Shown one piece after another: positions 10,812 to 22,424 of a stretch of DNA of 64,000 nt. The stretch comes from Rhyacophila brunnea. Its lineage: Eukaryota; Arthropoda; Insecta; Trichoptera; Rhyacophilidae. Location of the stretch: assembly GCA_022495005.1 (NCBI GenBank), contig JAGYXB010001022.1, forward strand, positions 1 through 64,000, given 5' to 3'. Position 1 is the first letter of the stretch, and each line of letters begins with the position of its first letter. A program made the position numbers and the translations under genes. The notes beneath the pieces are model-generated. The model did not search any database, was not told the DNA's origin, and worked only from the letters and a program-made list of their open reading frames with translations.

Positions 10812-11178
10812 TTTCTTTTATTCAATGAATAATTCACAAAAATTTGAGAATGTAACATTCCATATATTGAACATACATAATTTGAAAATACCTAAGATAC
10901 AACCCACTAGAAAAAATCATATCCGAAAAAATACGAAACTTGACGGGATTTGAGCCCGTGTAACCATTGGTGTCTCGTCAATCTGTGCATTAACCAATTG
11001 TGCTACGAGCCTCCTATATAATTACGACAATTTAAACTAGTAGGTCATACCTGAAATGTTTATCAAATTGCGTTATTATTGACTATCGGTTTTTGTGTAT
11101 TAAATCAAGGAATATTAATTACCTTAATTACTAACCGACGCCCGGCTCTCGCCAAATATTTTTAGTTATAACGTCTAC
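10812..11178 (-). repeat. SINE family S1 with 5' extension, minus copy
   Basis: Reading on the minus strand: the extension with ATATTTGGCGAGAGCC, then the tRNA-like core (GGCTCGTAGCACAATTGG, B-box-like GGGCTCAAATCCCG at about 10937-11014), then the tail ending in CATTGAATAAAAG. It is the inverted counterpart of 9352-9640, about 1.5 kb away. Confidence 0.7.
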
Positions 11179-11246
11179 TTGAACTTGCTAACAATTTTTA
11201 ATAAACCATTTCTTTTGTAATTAATATTCTTTGATTTAATACACAA
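11095..11246. repeat. inverted repeat pair
   Basis: GTGTATTAAATCAAGGAATA near 11095 recurs inverted (TATTCTTTGATTTAATACAC) near 11246, giving arms of about 28 bp around a spacer of about 95 bp. It overlaps the S1 extension. Confidence 0.6.
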
Positions 11247-11419
11247 AATTATGTATAATAAATAATATTATGTGTAGGTATTCCAACGTATGCAACACGC
11301 TGAAAAGATTCTAACTATACGTTTTCGTATCAATAGCACAACATTTCACATCTATGCTATATTGAGCGAATATTTGTTTACGTTATAACAGGAGACGAAG
11401 GCATATGGACACCATACGG

Positions 11420-11585
11420 CGTCAGGTCTTACCAGCATTCCGTGGGTCCGCCGTATACACTGTATAGATAGTATTTTGTGGCTTTCCAGGACGCCGAAAT
11501 CCAGTTGTCTTGAAGAACTGGTAAGCCAGGTTGAGGTTCTCTTCTGGTATCCACAGCATGTGACCGAGCCAGGTCCAAAGTTGCA
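11420..11585 (-). pseudogene. possible LINE ORF2 C-terminus remnant
   Basis: Minus-strand translation gives TWLGHMLWIPEENL and GFRRPGKPQ, resembling the GH-R-M/GRP-W region at the end of LINE reverse transcriptases. Short and heavily decayed, so a low-confidence call. Confidence 0.35.
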
Positions 11586-11589
11586 ATCA

Positions 11590-12140
11590 GCATCAATTAC
11601 ACAGTCACGTCATAATATGTATTGTGGCCTCATCGGAAATTTAACCCGAAAACCTTTGTGTGAAAATCTAGTGCATTACGAGGGCTGCCATATACACACT
11701 TGCAAATAAACCCGCAGTGCCTACCTACATGTTTTTCGCGAGTCGTTTCGAGGCTTTCCGCCCAAGGCTTTGGGCTCACACAATAAAATAAAAACACAAA
11801 CGCGCATCAAAATGGAGAAGTCATGTTCTTAGTTTTATTTGGCGTCATAAAGTATATTTTCCGGATTTATTGCATAACTGTGTACTGACCAATCCGCGAT
11901 GTAATCGCAGTCCTAAACCGTTTTACGAGAAGACGTTTCGGAAAACTTTCGTGGTTTCTATTCAATTTTGACAGACATGCATATTATAATATATGTATAC
12001 CCAAACCATGGAGCGGGCTTCATGATTTTAAAGGCACTAATTTTGCAATTAGGCATTGCACATAACAAATCTCATTGTTTTACAAAGTTATATTTAAAAC
12101 GCTGATAATTTCAAAATAAAATATAAACGAAACATTAATA
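11590..12140. other. non-coding, no recognised element
   Basis: No gene or repeat family was recognised. Confidence 0.35.
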
Positions 12141-12144
12141 AATT

Positions 12145-12330
12145 TTCTTCTTCTTCTACCGACCATGTCCGATCCTAATAAGAACATATGGGCCTCCATG
12201 GAGTGGAGGTTTTTATTAACAGATTTTATTTTTACGAGAAATGGATGTCAACCACTTGCTCAACCTATTAGGTCTATACTCTGACTCATGCACAAATTGA
12301 AAAACAATATGTGTACTTGCCCACGACGCT
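12145..12330 (-). repeat. SINE family S2, minus copy
   Basis: Near match to 44951-45140. Read on the minus strand: CAATTTGTGCATGAGTCAGAG, ACCTAATAGGTTGAGC, CTGTTAATAAAAACCTCC, then GGATCGGACATGGTCGGTAG at the 3' end. Confidence 0.65.
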
Positions 12331-12581
12331 ATAGGCCGACGCTTGGCATTCGTGCCATTGTATTAAATAGAAATTGCTTGCGTCTCACGCAAAAATGGTG
12401 TCACTAAATGACACGCGTATCATAGGTTTGTCATCCCTGTCTATAGTTATTTTATCATTAATCGTTATCGACTCTACAAATCGATGAAACCCTTTATCAT
12501 ACATACTCATAATTCACAAGCTTATTAAAAAAACTAGTACCTACGTGCTCGCTATACTATTAAATGAACCTATTTATTTAA

Positions 12582-12789
12582 GGGGGGACATTCTCAGCGT
12601 AGGTATTATTTTATGTAATAAAAATACTTTATGCAGTCATCAAATGTTTAAAATAAATATAACGGATAATAAGGCTTCAAAATTATATAAATACCGTTTA
12701 TACAACGTTTAAGGTACTCGTATGTCCAGGATCATGCTTTGAAAATAGAAAAAAAGCTCCATTTTGACCCACGCTGAGCACGTCCGCCC
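12582..12789. mobile_element. TTAA-flanked MITE (family P short form, 208 bp)
   Basis: TTAA lies on both sides (12578-12581 and 12790-12793). The terminal inverted repeats are about 27 bp: GGGGGGACATTCTCAGCG on the left against the complement of ACGCTGAGCACGTCCGCCC on the right. The internal sequence matches parts of 8551-8760. TTAA duplication with G/C-run ends fits a piggyBac-like non-autonomous element. Confidence 0.8.
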
Positions 12790-12922
12790 TTAACACTACA
12801 ACATACTATGATGCCCAATGACAGTAGTCACAGAAACACCCAGGTTTTGAGATAATCACGTAAATATATCGTGACCTCACCAACAATCGAACTCAGCCAC
12901 CGGAAGAGAAGCAAATTCCTTA

Positions 12923-13074
12923 AGCCTTGTCCACAATGTGACTTCATTGAGCCGTCCACACGCACTCGCGCCGTGACGACTGTCGCACGTGGTCGAGGTA
13001 CAGGTGACCTCATTGAGGTGTCCGCAATCACTCGCGGCGAATCGCGGCAAGACACGCGCCATGTGGACAAGGCT
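12923..13074. mobile_element. Harbinger-like MITE (152 bp, TTA duplication)
   Basis: Ends AGCCTTGTCCACA and TGTGGACAAGGCT are inverted repeats. TTA flanks both sides (12920-12922 and 13075-13077). The interior is GC-rich with two CACTCGCG-type repeats. TTA three-base duplications are typical of PIF/Harbinger; there is no coding capacity. Confidence 0.75.
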
Positions 13075-13189
13075 TTACGTATTGGACTAAAACATGAATT
13101 TACAACAGTAACTTTGTAATCAATATTTTGTTTCTAATTAATACAACTGATTGAAGAGTTTTTTTATAATATTTAATAATTTTATGTAA

Positions 13190-13390
13190 CCGTCATCATC
13201 AGCCAGGGTCGATGCACTATTAGACGAAGGCCTCCCTTTGCTTCTTCCACTAAATCGATTCCTAGTTTTTCGCTGTCACATACATCTACCATAGTTTATG
13301 AATTCGTATATCCAACGGTTATTTAATACCCCTTGGATACCACTGTATGGTACCATTTTGTCCAGTAGTTGTCCACTTGCCGAGCGATTT
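13190..13390 (-). repeat. RTE-type LINE 3'-UTR-like fragment
   Basis: Contains CATCATCAGCC followed by GGTCGATGCACTATTAGACG and GGCCTCCCTTTG. This resembles the widespread insect RTE-type 3' end with a CATCAT (ATGATG) tail, here in minus orientation. Recognition is from the general pattern only. Confidence 0.45.
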
Positions 13391-13394
13391 CATC

Positions 13395-13940
13395 TGCTTA
13401 GTGACCTCTGTTAAATCTAGTATTAATTGTTTGCCCTCTTGTCCAATTTTGCGTAGGTACCCACAGACAATTATTAACCCTTAGAATGCTACGCAACGAT
13501 ATATCATTGTTTTTGATAATGACCAGAAATGCTATGATTGCCTTTGATGCCTGAAATGTTAAGTTAATTTGGGAACATACTACTGCACCAGTGGTACGAA
13601 ACATTGTTTTATCTATTTAGTTTTATTGTTGTGTAATATAACCCGATTCATATATGTTTTGTGACTGGGTAGGTTTAGAACTTATAACTATTGTATATTT
13701 TTTTCATGGCATCACCCTTTTTATAATAAAAACAATTCCAAATACAAATTTCAGTTTCCAATATAAAAATTTGTTTACAGTCAAATTCTTGGTGGAAGGA
13801 CAATGTTTTATTTTATTTTATGGGTTTGAACCAATGGGAAAGTCTTTTACTCAACTCAGTGTTTAAAGTAAAGTGCATTTGTGCTATATAAAAACAGTTT
13901 CATTTATAAAAAAATAATTAAATAAAATCATTTGAATTAC
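13395..13940. other. non-coding, no recognised element
   Basis: AT-rich; open frames at 13398-13866 carry no recognisable family signature. Confidence 0.35.
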
Positions 13941-13944
13941 ATAT

Positions 13945-14204
13945 TTTAAATGTTCCAATATTAATACTTTCGACCGAAGGTACTTGATGGAATTTGAATT
14001 TAAATTCTAATGGATTCAAGCTCTGTACTATTCCATTTAAGTCGTTTTTTTGCGACCCGGGTTTCGCCTTTCGGCATCTTCCTGCATCTTTCGGCATCTT
14101 TCGGCATCGGCCTGAAGATGCCGAAAGGCGAAACCCGGGTCGCAAAAAACGACTTAAATGGAATAATACAGAGCTTGAATCCATTAGAATTTAAATGTTC
14201 CAAT
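13945..14204. repeat. palindromic GACCCGGGTTTCGCC-type element with 15-bp flanking direct repeats
   Basis: Arms 13999-14081 and 14114-14194 are near-perfect inverted copies of the terminal repeat seen at 17490-17575 and 18260-18350. The loop is built from repeats of the heptamer-like CTTTCGGCAT. The direct repeat TTTAAATGTTCCAAT lies at 13945-13959 and 14190-14204. This is a minimal two-ended derivative of the longer element. Confidence 0.8.
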
Positions 14205-15285
14205 AAACAAAGAACATAAAGACCTTTTTCACAAATCACGCATATTGTACGAGATCTTTTAACGAGGCTACCATGCAAATTTTTTCTTTTCAGCCGGGTA
14301 GTTTTCTAATTCCACTACTTTGTACCTATTATCCCTCGTGTGGGATAACCGATTGTTTCCAATAACTGGTAAAAATCAAAACTCTGTGCGCGGATCGTGC
14401 ATTTCGTTCGTCCTCGCGATCGCCCGTATAATGGAGCGAGAAAGAGATATGTCAATTACTTTTAACAGTAGATGTAGCTCGGGATGTCTAATCGCCTCAT
14501 TATCTATTCAAAACGATAAATTAATTACGAAACGTGTTTTCATACTATTCCGATTTCGCAGAATCAATTAGAGTGGATTTTGCACAACATCGTAGCAGCC
14601 AAAGGGATATATTAGGTAAGTTCATCGGTTTTAAAAAATAATTTATTTGAAAACAATCCAGCAGCTATAAAAAACAATGTATATACACTACTATATAGTA
14701 CTAACGTGGTGCGTCTACTTTAAAATCAGCATTTTCCGGCGATCAATTAAAATTGTGAAAATCTCTGTAGGACATTTCTAATTTCCATAACATACAATCT
14801 CCCATCCAAATGTTAATAAGCACTCGGAAAAACGTCTACCCATTGTATCTTACCCCAATAAGATGCCTACATAATAATGTACATAAAATACTAACTTAGC
14901 TGTTGTATTTTGTGGAAAATAGGAAAACTCGTGCCTGGGAAATCCCGTTAACATATTTTCCCGGCAGAAGACAAGCAAGCGACAGGAGGCGCCTCATTTG
15001 AAACACAAGTAGGTAGATACACGAAATAATACTCTTAACTTTGTTGGAAGACTTGCGTAATCAAATCGGGACGTAATTAATACTGTTGTGTTTTGATATA
15101 ACGAAATCAAAGCGATATCAGTAGATAATGATTTGTGAATATTTCAGTATTAATTAGGTTTATTGGTTAGATAATGAGGTAAAAATATACTTCAACGGTA
15201 TTGTTACAAACATTGATAGCATTAACAAAGTTATAAACATACCACATCAGTACAAAGTTCGTTGGTTTTGACAGAAAATAAGGGC
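14205..15285. other. non-coding, unexplained
   Basis: No gene supported. A less AT-rich patch at about 14384-14480 stands out (CGCGATCGCCC, GGAGCGAGAAAGAGAT). It could be an unrecognised repeat or a regulatory segment; nothing else is evident. Confidence 0.35.
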
Positions 15286-15289
15286 TTGT

Positions 15290-15455
15290 TTTGGAGGGGT
15301 AGAGGTAAGCTGTTAAAATTCGACATAAATAGTGTACACTAAACTTTTTCAGTCACACTTATTTATTGTCATAGACCAAAGGGTACAATTTGCAGGTGGT
15401 GCAGGTTAGTTTTTAAAATTCAATTAAACCCTGCCTAGACCTAACCATAATATTG
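15290..15455 (+). mobile_element. CAGTGGCGAAGG MITE (family C), left-half copy
   Basis: Matches the left half of family C (AGGTAAGCTGTTAAAATTC, AATAGTGTACACTAAACTTT, AATTCAATTAAACCCTGCC). The first few terminal bases are diverged. Confidence 0.6.
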
Positions 15456-15468
15456 AATTAACTGATTT

Positions 15469-15660
15469 TTTTATTCAACGAATAATTCACAAGATTTAAG
15501 AATGTAACATTCTAATTATTGAACATACATAATTTTGAAAACACTTCTGAGGAAATATATTATAACCAATAGAAAAAATCTTTTTGAAAAAAGTAAGACA
15601 ACCTGCATCTCGCGGTTATCGCGCCCGTGCACATAGACCACTATGTTAAAGGCTTCATAC
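15469..15660 (-). repeat. SINE family S1, minus copy
   Basis: The tail (GAATAATTCACAAGATTTAAG) and the TATAACCAATAGAAAAAATC block match other S1 copies. The tRNA-like head is degraded. Confidence 0.6.
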
Positions 15661-15914
15661 TTAATTGCGACAAATTTTAACTAATGGCTTTTAATACTCT
15701 CTGAAATAAATTTAAATTTTGACATGCAAATCTGGTGTAATAGTCTAGCTATTTTATAATAGATTTTAACCTGTTTCTGCAGTGTCAAAAAAATGTTGGA
15801 GTTAATACTACGAGTGCTTATAATATGTCAACAAAATGATAAGTTGGTAACACTACGTGGTGATAAGAAACAATCATTAAGCGCGAAATATAATATTATA
15901 ATGCATGTCGCATA

Positions 15915-16360
15915 CTATCAAGCGACGTCACAGTAAGCTGCCGCTACGGAAAAAATGTATCATGTCGTTTTAAAATGTTATCAGACTTATGCTCCCATCC
16001 CGTAGCATATTTTGAACCGTTAAACGAACATTGTCAGTAGGCAAAATCTGCCAAAATCAGCAGAACTACAATGAGGTCACCTCACGTTTTACTGTACTGC
16101 ATCGACACCTGCATAACTCAATGAACGTATTTTATCATTTTCTACATGCCTCCACATTTTCGAATCATGTCAAAATCGCGTGTTTTTTGTTTTTAGCGAT
16201 TGGCACTGTGTATTTTCTATAATAATGTTGTCTATCATCTATGATCTGCAGGTTGGGTTCTGTTCAAAATATTATTGAATTTACAGAGATCGTGTTCGTT
16301 CAAAGTATTCTGTAAAATGACGCAACCATACACTAAATTTTTCGCCGTAACAGCGTGATA
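15915..16360. repeat. repeat family K, copy 1
   Basis: Matches 21190-21765 in order: AGTAAGCTGCCGCTACGG, TCTGCCAAAATC.GCAGAA, CAATGAGGTCACCT, TTCAAAATATTAT. No coding region. Terminal structure was not resolved. Confidence 0.6.
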
Positions 16361-16369
16361 GTACGCATG

Positions 16370-16785
16370 CATCTCAATCATGGCCCCCACATCCTGAAGC
16401 GGGCCCCCAGGCTTGGATCTTTGACGGGCTCCCTACCTATCGCTAAAGATAAAGGCAGTGTGACGCTCTACAGTAGCGTTTTCCAAATGGTGTACGCGGT
16501 AAAATTAATGTCTATATTTAGTGTTTGTATATTTGAATTCATCTATTTGAATTATGGAGTTGTCGAGTATCGATACACAATTAAAAATTTTATCGTACAA
16601 CCACATAATTTTAAACAATAACATTATTTAATATAAATAGCGCCGCAGGCGACTTTTTTTCTATTCGTGAGAAGTTGTGATGAGTGTTTAAATCACTTAT
16701 CTGGTCAATTCGCCAAGCCGGGCGCTTCCTGAGCCCGGGCTCCCAGGCTAGAGCCCTGTCAGCCCCCCCTTTGTGGGGGCCATGA
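16370..16785 (+). repeat. SINE-like family G, copy 2
   Basis: Shares CCCACATCCTGA.GCGGGC, GGCAGTGTGACGCTCTAC and the GC-rich end CTGTCAGCCCCCCCTTTGTG with 2748-3340. Confidence 0.6.
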
Positions 16786-16789
16786 ATTC

Positions 16790-17485
16790 AATGTAATCAT
16801 AACTTTAATCACAGTCTCCGGTCATAAGCAGCACGTATCTTAGTGCTTTAGCTTATTTCTTTATTGGTACTAAATCATCGCAATCTTCAGTCATGTGGTC
16901 TAGACCTAGACTAAATCTAAGACTAAAATAAAAGACTTAAATGTAAATCATGTGAGAGCATAATATTCTTATTTAATAATGATTATAGTTAGGAAGACTT
17001 TCCTCCTACTACATTCGGCATGAAAATCTACATCATTGTCCATTTATGTGAAAAAACTACGGAAAGATTCCCTTAAATCGTAATAATAGCCCGTTTTAGC
17101 GAAATCCGAAATACCTCCAGCATAATTTAAGTTCATCTCATCAAAGGCAGTGGTTTAAAATTTATCGCTCGCGGTCATTTGGCAAAGTTTCCTCACTCGG
17201 GAGATTTATGGGCAACCTTAGAGGGATATAATCCATTCAGCTAAGCGATGGAAACTTTCCCTATCTAAAAACTGCGTAAAATAACTTATCTCCGGCCGCG
17301 GTCGCAGGTTGGGGAGGGATTTATCTAAGTCAGATTTCCTTTCTTCGCGAAGATTATTGTTTTAGTTAAATCCGTTTAATTTCAACGCGGCAGTTGGGAG
17401 TGTTTGGAAAAATTTTACTGTAATTTTTCACACCGAGCTAAGTTTTATACTAAAGAGATCAGAAAAGAGAGATATATATTATATA
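16790..17485. other. non-coding, partly less AT-rich
   Basis: No gene. The segment at about 17090-17400 has lower AT than its surroundings and no match to the window's repeats, so it could be a conserved non-coding element; this is speculation. Confidence 0.3.
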
Positions 17486-17489
17486 TATT

Positions 17490-18352
17490 CTAATGAATTT
17501 AAGTTTTGTACTATTCCATTTGGGTCGTTTTTTGCGACCCGGGTTTCTCTTTTCGGCATCTTCAGGCACTGTGTACACTCACCAAAAGGTGAATAAACAC
17601 TGACAACGAATACTATTAACTCTAACTTATTTAACCAATCAATACAATGAAGTAGGTAAAAACTCCATTACCTAGAGTCTGTATTCTATAAACTGGCGTA
17701 TACATCACACGGAAAGCATTGCGCCATCGCGTTCAACTGTTGCAAGTTTTCAATGAGAGGAAACGATGGATGCTGAAGCGGGGGGAGAGGGAAACCGGCA
17801 CATCAGTTAATAGAAGACAGACTCTACCTATCAAGTCAAGGTTCACAATAAAAAATATATAAAACAAATTATGAAGTGTTTGTAAAAAAACCCCTATAAG
17901 TATTATTAATAATACACTCGATAAGCGTATAATAAATCGACAAAACCTAATAATAGATCATTAGTAATTATAAACAATAAAAATACTACACTCAATAGGT
18001 GTAAAATCGTCCATTCTAGGAACAATGGTAACGTATTGGAGAAACACATTCCGTGATAAGAACACGCCTGGCGTGTGGCCATTAGATACATATACTTTCA
18101 CTGCTGATCAGTTAATTACCACATGTAATTATCATGCTAATTGCTACACGCCAGGCGTGTCTTTGTCAGTGACCGAGTTTTGGTAATTAACTAGTAAGCA
18201 GTAGTGAATGGGTTAATAGATTTAACTAATGAGTTATATCTATGATATCAGCCTTTTGAAAGATGCCGAAAGGCGAAACCCGGGTCGCAAAAAACGACGC
18301 AAATGGAATAGTAGAAAACTTAAATCCATTAGAATTTAAATTCAAATTCTTC
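17490..18352. mobile_element. GACCCGGGTTTCGCC-type element, full-length copy
   Basis: Terminal inverted repeats of roughly 90 bp (17490-17575 and 18260-18350 inverted) contain AAGTTTTGTACTATTCCATT, GCGACCCGGGTTTC and CGGCATCTTCA. No transposase frame. Related copies lie at 4249-4930 and 13945-14204. Superfamily not determined. A separate MITE is inserted at 17675-17824. Confidence 0.7.
17675..17824. mobile_element. Tc1/mariner-like MITE (150 bp, TA duplication)
   Basis: Inverted ends GAGTCTGTATTCTATAAACTG and the complement of CAGTTAATAGAAGACAGACTC. TA lies at 17673-17674 and 17825-17826. Removing it with one TA leaves the flanks ATTACC-TA-CCTATCAAG, matching the uninterrupted relative at about 4840-4855. 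This empty site confirms the boundaries. Confidence 0.85.
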
Positions 18353-18574
18353 GTCAATAATCGTTTCCTTCCTATCCTTATCATTCGGTCAATAGTATTA
18401 ATATTATATTTATATCTATATATAACAAATCCACAAATAAGCACACATACATACCGAAATACACACTATATTTATATAAAATGTTATATTCGGCGAATAC
18501 TAAGTAATAAATAAATACATTTTATTAATTTATTATCATGATTACATCTGGCAACAAACGTTTAGTAACGGTCT

Positions 18575-18725
18575 GCATTGTGGATACTTTTTCTGCTCCG
18601 TTGGGCAGGCCATTTCTCAAGGACAGAAGACACCCGACCACAAAACAGGGACACCTTCAATAGACCGCAAGGGAATATAATATGGGTCAGGAGATCTGGA
18701 GGAGCTGAGGTCGAAACTACTATAC
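18575..18725 (+). pseudogene. LINE ORF2 C-terminus remnant
   Basis: Translation reads LLRWAGHFSRTEDTRPQNR followed by an RPQG block, resembling the LRWAGH-V-R-M...P-GRRP segment after the reverse transcriptase of many LINEs. The downstream conserved GRP-W part is degraded. Isolated fragment without a recognised upstream domain. Confidence 0.5.
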
Positions 18726-19083
18726 TCGGACAATTGACCGCAGATAGAATCATGAGCATATTAAATAAAATATTCATCAAAGTGAAATGGAAATGAAACG
18801 TTCTTTGCAGATCCAAGCTTTCGTCTAAAAAGACAAAACATTGGATATACAACCTGCTGACCGTGAAACTAATTTCTCTGTTTAGTCTTGTTCACATACG
18901 GACTTTTTCCGTTCGTTTCATGAATTCATCACAGAGTATGCGTCATCTGCGCATTGCGTGCCTCAAACCCGTTTCAAATTGGCCATTATTTGCGATGAAA
19001 GTACTAGCGCAGGTAGATCCGACGACAGACTTATGCGATATGCTCAGTTCAATGAAAACAAATAAGTATCAGTTTAAAATTTA

Positions 19084-19280
19084 GCCGGCTCTCACATGTA
19101 AACCCGCCGCACAGCTATAAATCAAACATTCTAGGAACGTCGTTCCGATGTTGCATATGAAGACCGCGCACATCTACCTAGCGACTAAACTAAAACACAC
19201 ACATTCACATTCGACCTATCTGCGGAGCTCCATTTGGCAACGTTTGATTTGTGAATAACGATGACGTCATATCAACGTAT
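19084..19280. repeat. MITE family T fragment
   Basis: The segment 19215-19275, reversed, matches 50150-50215 (TATGACGTCATCG, ATTCACAAA, AACGTTGCCA, GAGCTCCGCA). The left end GGCTCTCACAT resembles the family terminus at 50088. Incomplete copy. Confidence 0.55.
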
Positions 19281-19325
19281 TTATGCCGTATCTGAACAGC
19301 CTACCTCTACCCTCACCACTGGTAT
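19280..19325 (-). repeat. family C terminal fragment
   Basis: GAACAGCCTACCTCTACCC and CACTG match the right terminus of the CAGTGGCGAAGG MITE. Confidence 0.45.
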
Positions 19326-19399
19326 ATAGAAATCATGGCTCTTGAAAAAAATCAAAATTGTTTTTCTAGTCGTATTTGACCAGGGAACTCAGAAATAAT

Positions 19400-19640
19400 A
19401 GGAACTGAAATACCTAACGGGTAAGGAGAAGCAGGCAACTGATCTCGAGTAAGGAATAATACGGGATAAATTTAAACACATGTCAAAAATACGTCACACG
19501 TCGAATACTGACAACTACTCTAGGTTTATGCATTGAAACTCATTTAATAGTGGTGTATTACACACACTATTGCAAGTCTATAATGCGTGGTACATTTTCG
19601 TAGGGCACTCACACATTCAAAACCCTGCGTCAAAATTTAC
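19400..19640. repeat. repeat family R, uninterrupted copy
   Basis: Matches the two flanks of the hAT at 6829-7539. It serves as the approximate empty site for that insertion. Confidence 0.6.
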
Positions 19641-19644
19641 TGTA

Positions 19645-21188
19645 TTGGTAAAAATCCTATCGGAATTTTATTTATTTTCTGTTCTGTATATTCGACTTTT
19701 TGTATTAAGAAAAGTTTTCTGACCTCTGATCTATAACAACAAGAAGATAAAATAAGTATAATTTATTAGTTTTATAAAATAGTTTTCTGTTGAAACTCTG
19801 AATCTGTGACCCAAGAGAAAGTATCTTGTGGTCAAAGAACGTGTGTCCGGAAAATTACCTGTACTTATGTTAATATGGTTTTTGTTTGAACATCTTAATA
19901 TCAAACGAAGTTTTGGTACACGAAACACGTCCTCGGGTATCCCTAAACTTTGTTGTATTCCCTTTGGGACACTAGCAGCTGTCCCTAAGGGTGTGCCAAA
20001 AGAAAAAATGTGCCGTCCGGTTCGCAACTGTTATCGCAGTGGCAAAAATGTGTTATTGATAAGTTTTTGTTTTGCATTATGAAAGTTTTCAAAAATTTTA
20101 CCATTGCTTCGGAAAAACACACTGTCACACGGTATTTTCTATTTGGTAGAGGTGACAAAGTTAATATATTTAGAGCCCCATGCAGAATCCAAGATTTCGA
20201 TCTTAAGGATAAGTTGCCGAAAGGCATGACTAAACTATAGACTATACTGAGTATAGAGTTAAGGAATCCTTAACCATAGACTATTTTTGTTATGAACACG
20301 CCCCCTTTTGTATTACCATTGACAGCTGCTGTCAAAATAAATTCGCGTGTCTATAAAACAGTCCATACGCTCAAATCCATTTAACAATGTATCTTAATAT
20401 GGATAATGATAGTGTTAATTCGTTTGGCATGTACTTGCAGAATATTATTTTACTTTTTATACGCCAGCCCGCAGAAATACAAGATGCCAGATAATGACAC
20501 TTGACGCTAGTGTTACCATGTTAAAAAAAACATCTTGCGGTGGCTGTGGAATCACGTATAATGAATTATAACGAAAACATAAGAGTATTATAATTAAATA
20601 TTAATATGTATTTATAGTTATTGCATTTATAAAGTGCAGTTGTCATATTTTTGTCATCGTTTAACAATTATAAAATAATTCACCTAAACTACAGAAAAGG
20701 GAATTTTTAAATATGGTATTATTTTCAATAGAAAAAACGAACGAAGCTTTAAGACGAGGTGAACCATAGACAACATGATCTCAATTAAGGACATAGTGTT
20801 TTCTGCTAAGGAAATTTTAGTTATGACAAATGTGTCTGCATTCCGCTCTTAATACATAGTCACGACTCACGACAAATAGTATGTACAATATAAATATTTT
20901 CTTAAAATACAAGATATGCCATAAAATCTACAAGGAAGAACTAGTTAGTCGTAAAGTATTAATAGACTGGTAAAATATTTAAAATACAATACAAATTCAA
21001 TTGCTAAAAACCTGACAAATATACCCAACGCATACCTTCCACTAAACGAGAAAAGTGTTTATTCATCTACCGATTCATCCGTCATTCATACGAATGTCCC
21101 ATCCCGAATCATCCCGTGCGTGTCATAAAACGAGACAAAATAGAATGCATTACGTTATGCGTGAAATACATTATCATCACGTTATGTG
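19645..21188. other. non-coding, no recognised element
   Basis: No gene supported. A short perfect palindrome (GTTAAGGA.TCCTTAAC) lies near 20257-20273. Confidence 0.35.
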
Positions 21189-21189
21189 C

Positions 21190-21765
21190 TGTCACGTGCT
21201 GTGACAGTAAGCTGCCGCTACGGGATAGAGTGTGTAATGTCGTTTTTCTTGATATTTGGAACGTTATCAGACTGATGCTCTCTCTGAACGACATTTTGAA
21301 ACTTTGTCAGTTCAGAATAATCTGCCAAAATCGCCAGAACAACAATGAGGTCACCTAACGTGTACCGTGCTACATCGGTAACCGTATGACTTAATGAACA
21401 TTTTTTATTATGTTTCTACATATTTTCGACTCACGTCAAAATGCGCGCTCTTTGTATTTTTTTTTTCTCTGTGGATTTTCTATTAAATTATTATCTATTT
21501 CTAGCGTTAATGTTGTCTATGGTTTACTGGTTGGGTTATGTTCAAAATATTATCTATGGATGCAATATCGCAAGTAATTTTAACGTACGTAGACGTAGAA
21601 ACTGTTTAAACTAATTAAAAATACCATGAATAATGAATAATAATTCAAAAAAAATAATCTTAAATTCGAGTTGGCACTTTCCATCATTGAATTTGAAATA
21701 TACTGCGGAACGACGTAACCATATACTAAATTTATCGCCGTACCAGCATGTGATAGCACCTAACA
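21190..21765. repeat. repeat family K, copy 2
   Basis: Counterpart of 15915-16360. Longer, because of extra sequence between about 21545 and 21690. Confidence 0.6.
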
Positions 21766-21769
21766 TGAT

Positions 21770-22420
21770 CATAATGTAATCGCAGCGTAATGCTCATTGT
21801 GTATATCAACTTCTTCATCGATAATAATTTGTCGACAACCTGTCCATCACTGTGAAAAAAAGGTATGCATTCCTGTGGTACCGATATAAATCTTAGGAGC
21901 CTTTGGAGAATATTAATTCTTCAGCTGTATTTTAAGAGAAATATGGGTACAAGTTGGTTTACGGGAAGTCAGGCGGGAACTGCGCTAATTTTCATAGCCG
22001 ATTTCGGCAAAACTCATGAATTCAAGAATGGAAACCTAACCTATCAAATAATCCAGTATATCAGCTATTTTCAAAATTTGTTTGCCGCTGGCTTCCCTTA
22101 AATCGACAAGAATCAAAATATCGATGGCCTAATGTTAATATCCCGTAAGTGACTTTTTACAAATTGTGCAAGAAGCTAAATAAACTATATTATATTTAAT
22201 ATTCCGTATCTGACTGTTGATAGTTCACACATGTTGTAACTACATCGCATGCCTATAACCCGTAACGTAAAAAGTGGTAAACCAAAGCACATAACGCTAA
22301 GATAATGATAACATCCAATAAAATGTGACATATATATAAAGATAAACATCCAATTTTGTTATATTACTTTTTCGTTAACTTTTAAATAATTCTAAAGTGA
22401 CATTTTGAAGCTGAATTCAA
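21770..22420. other. non-coding; includes a hairpin-arm fragment
   Basis: 22036-22087 matches the right arm of the GGTTAG hairpin element (CAAATAATCCAGTATATC, CTATTTTCAAAAT). Otherwise nothing recognised. Confidence 0.4.
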
Positions 22421-22424
22421 CATA

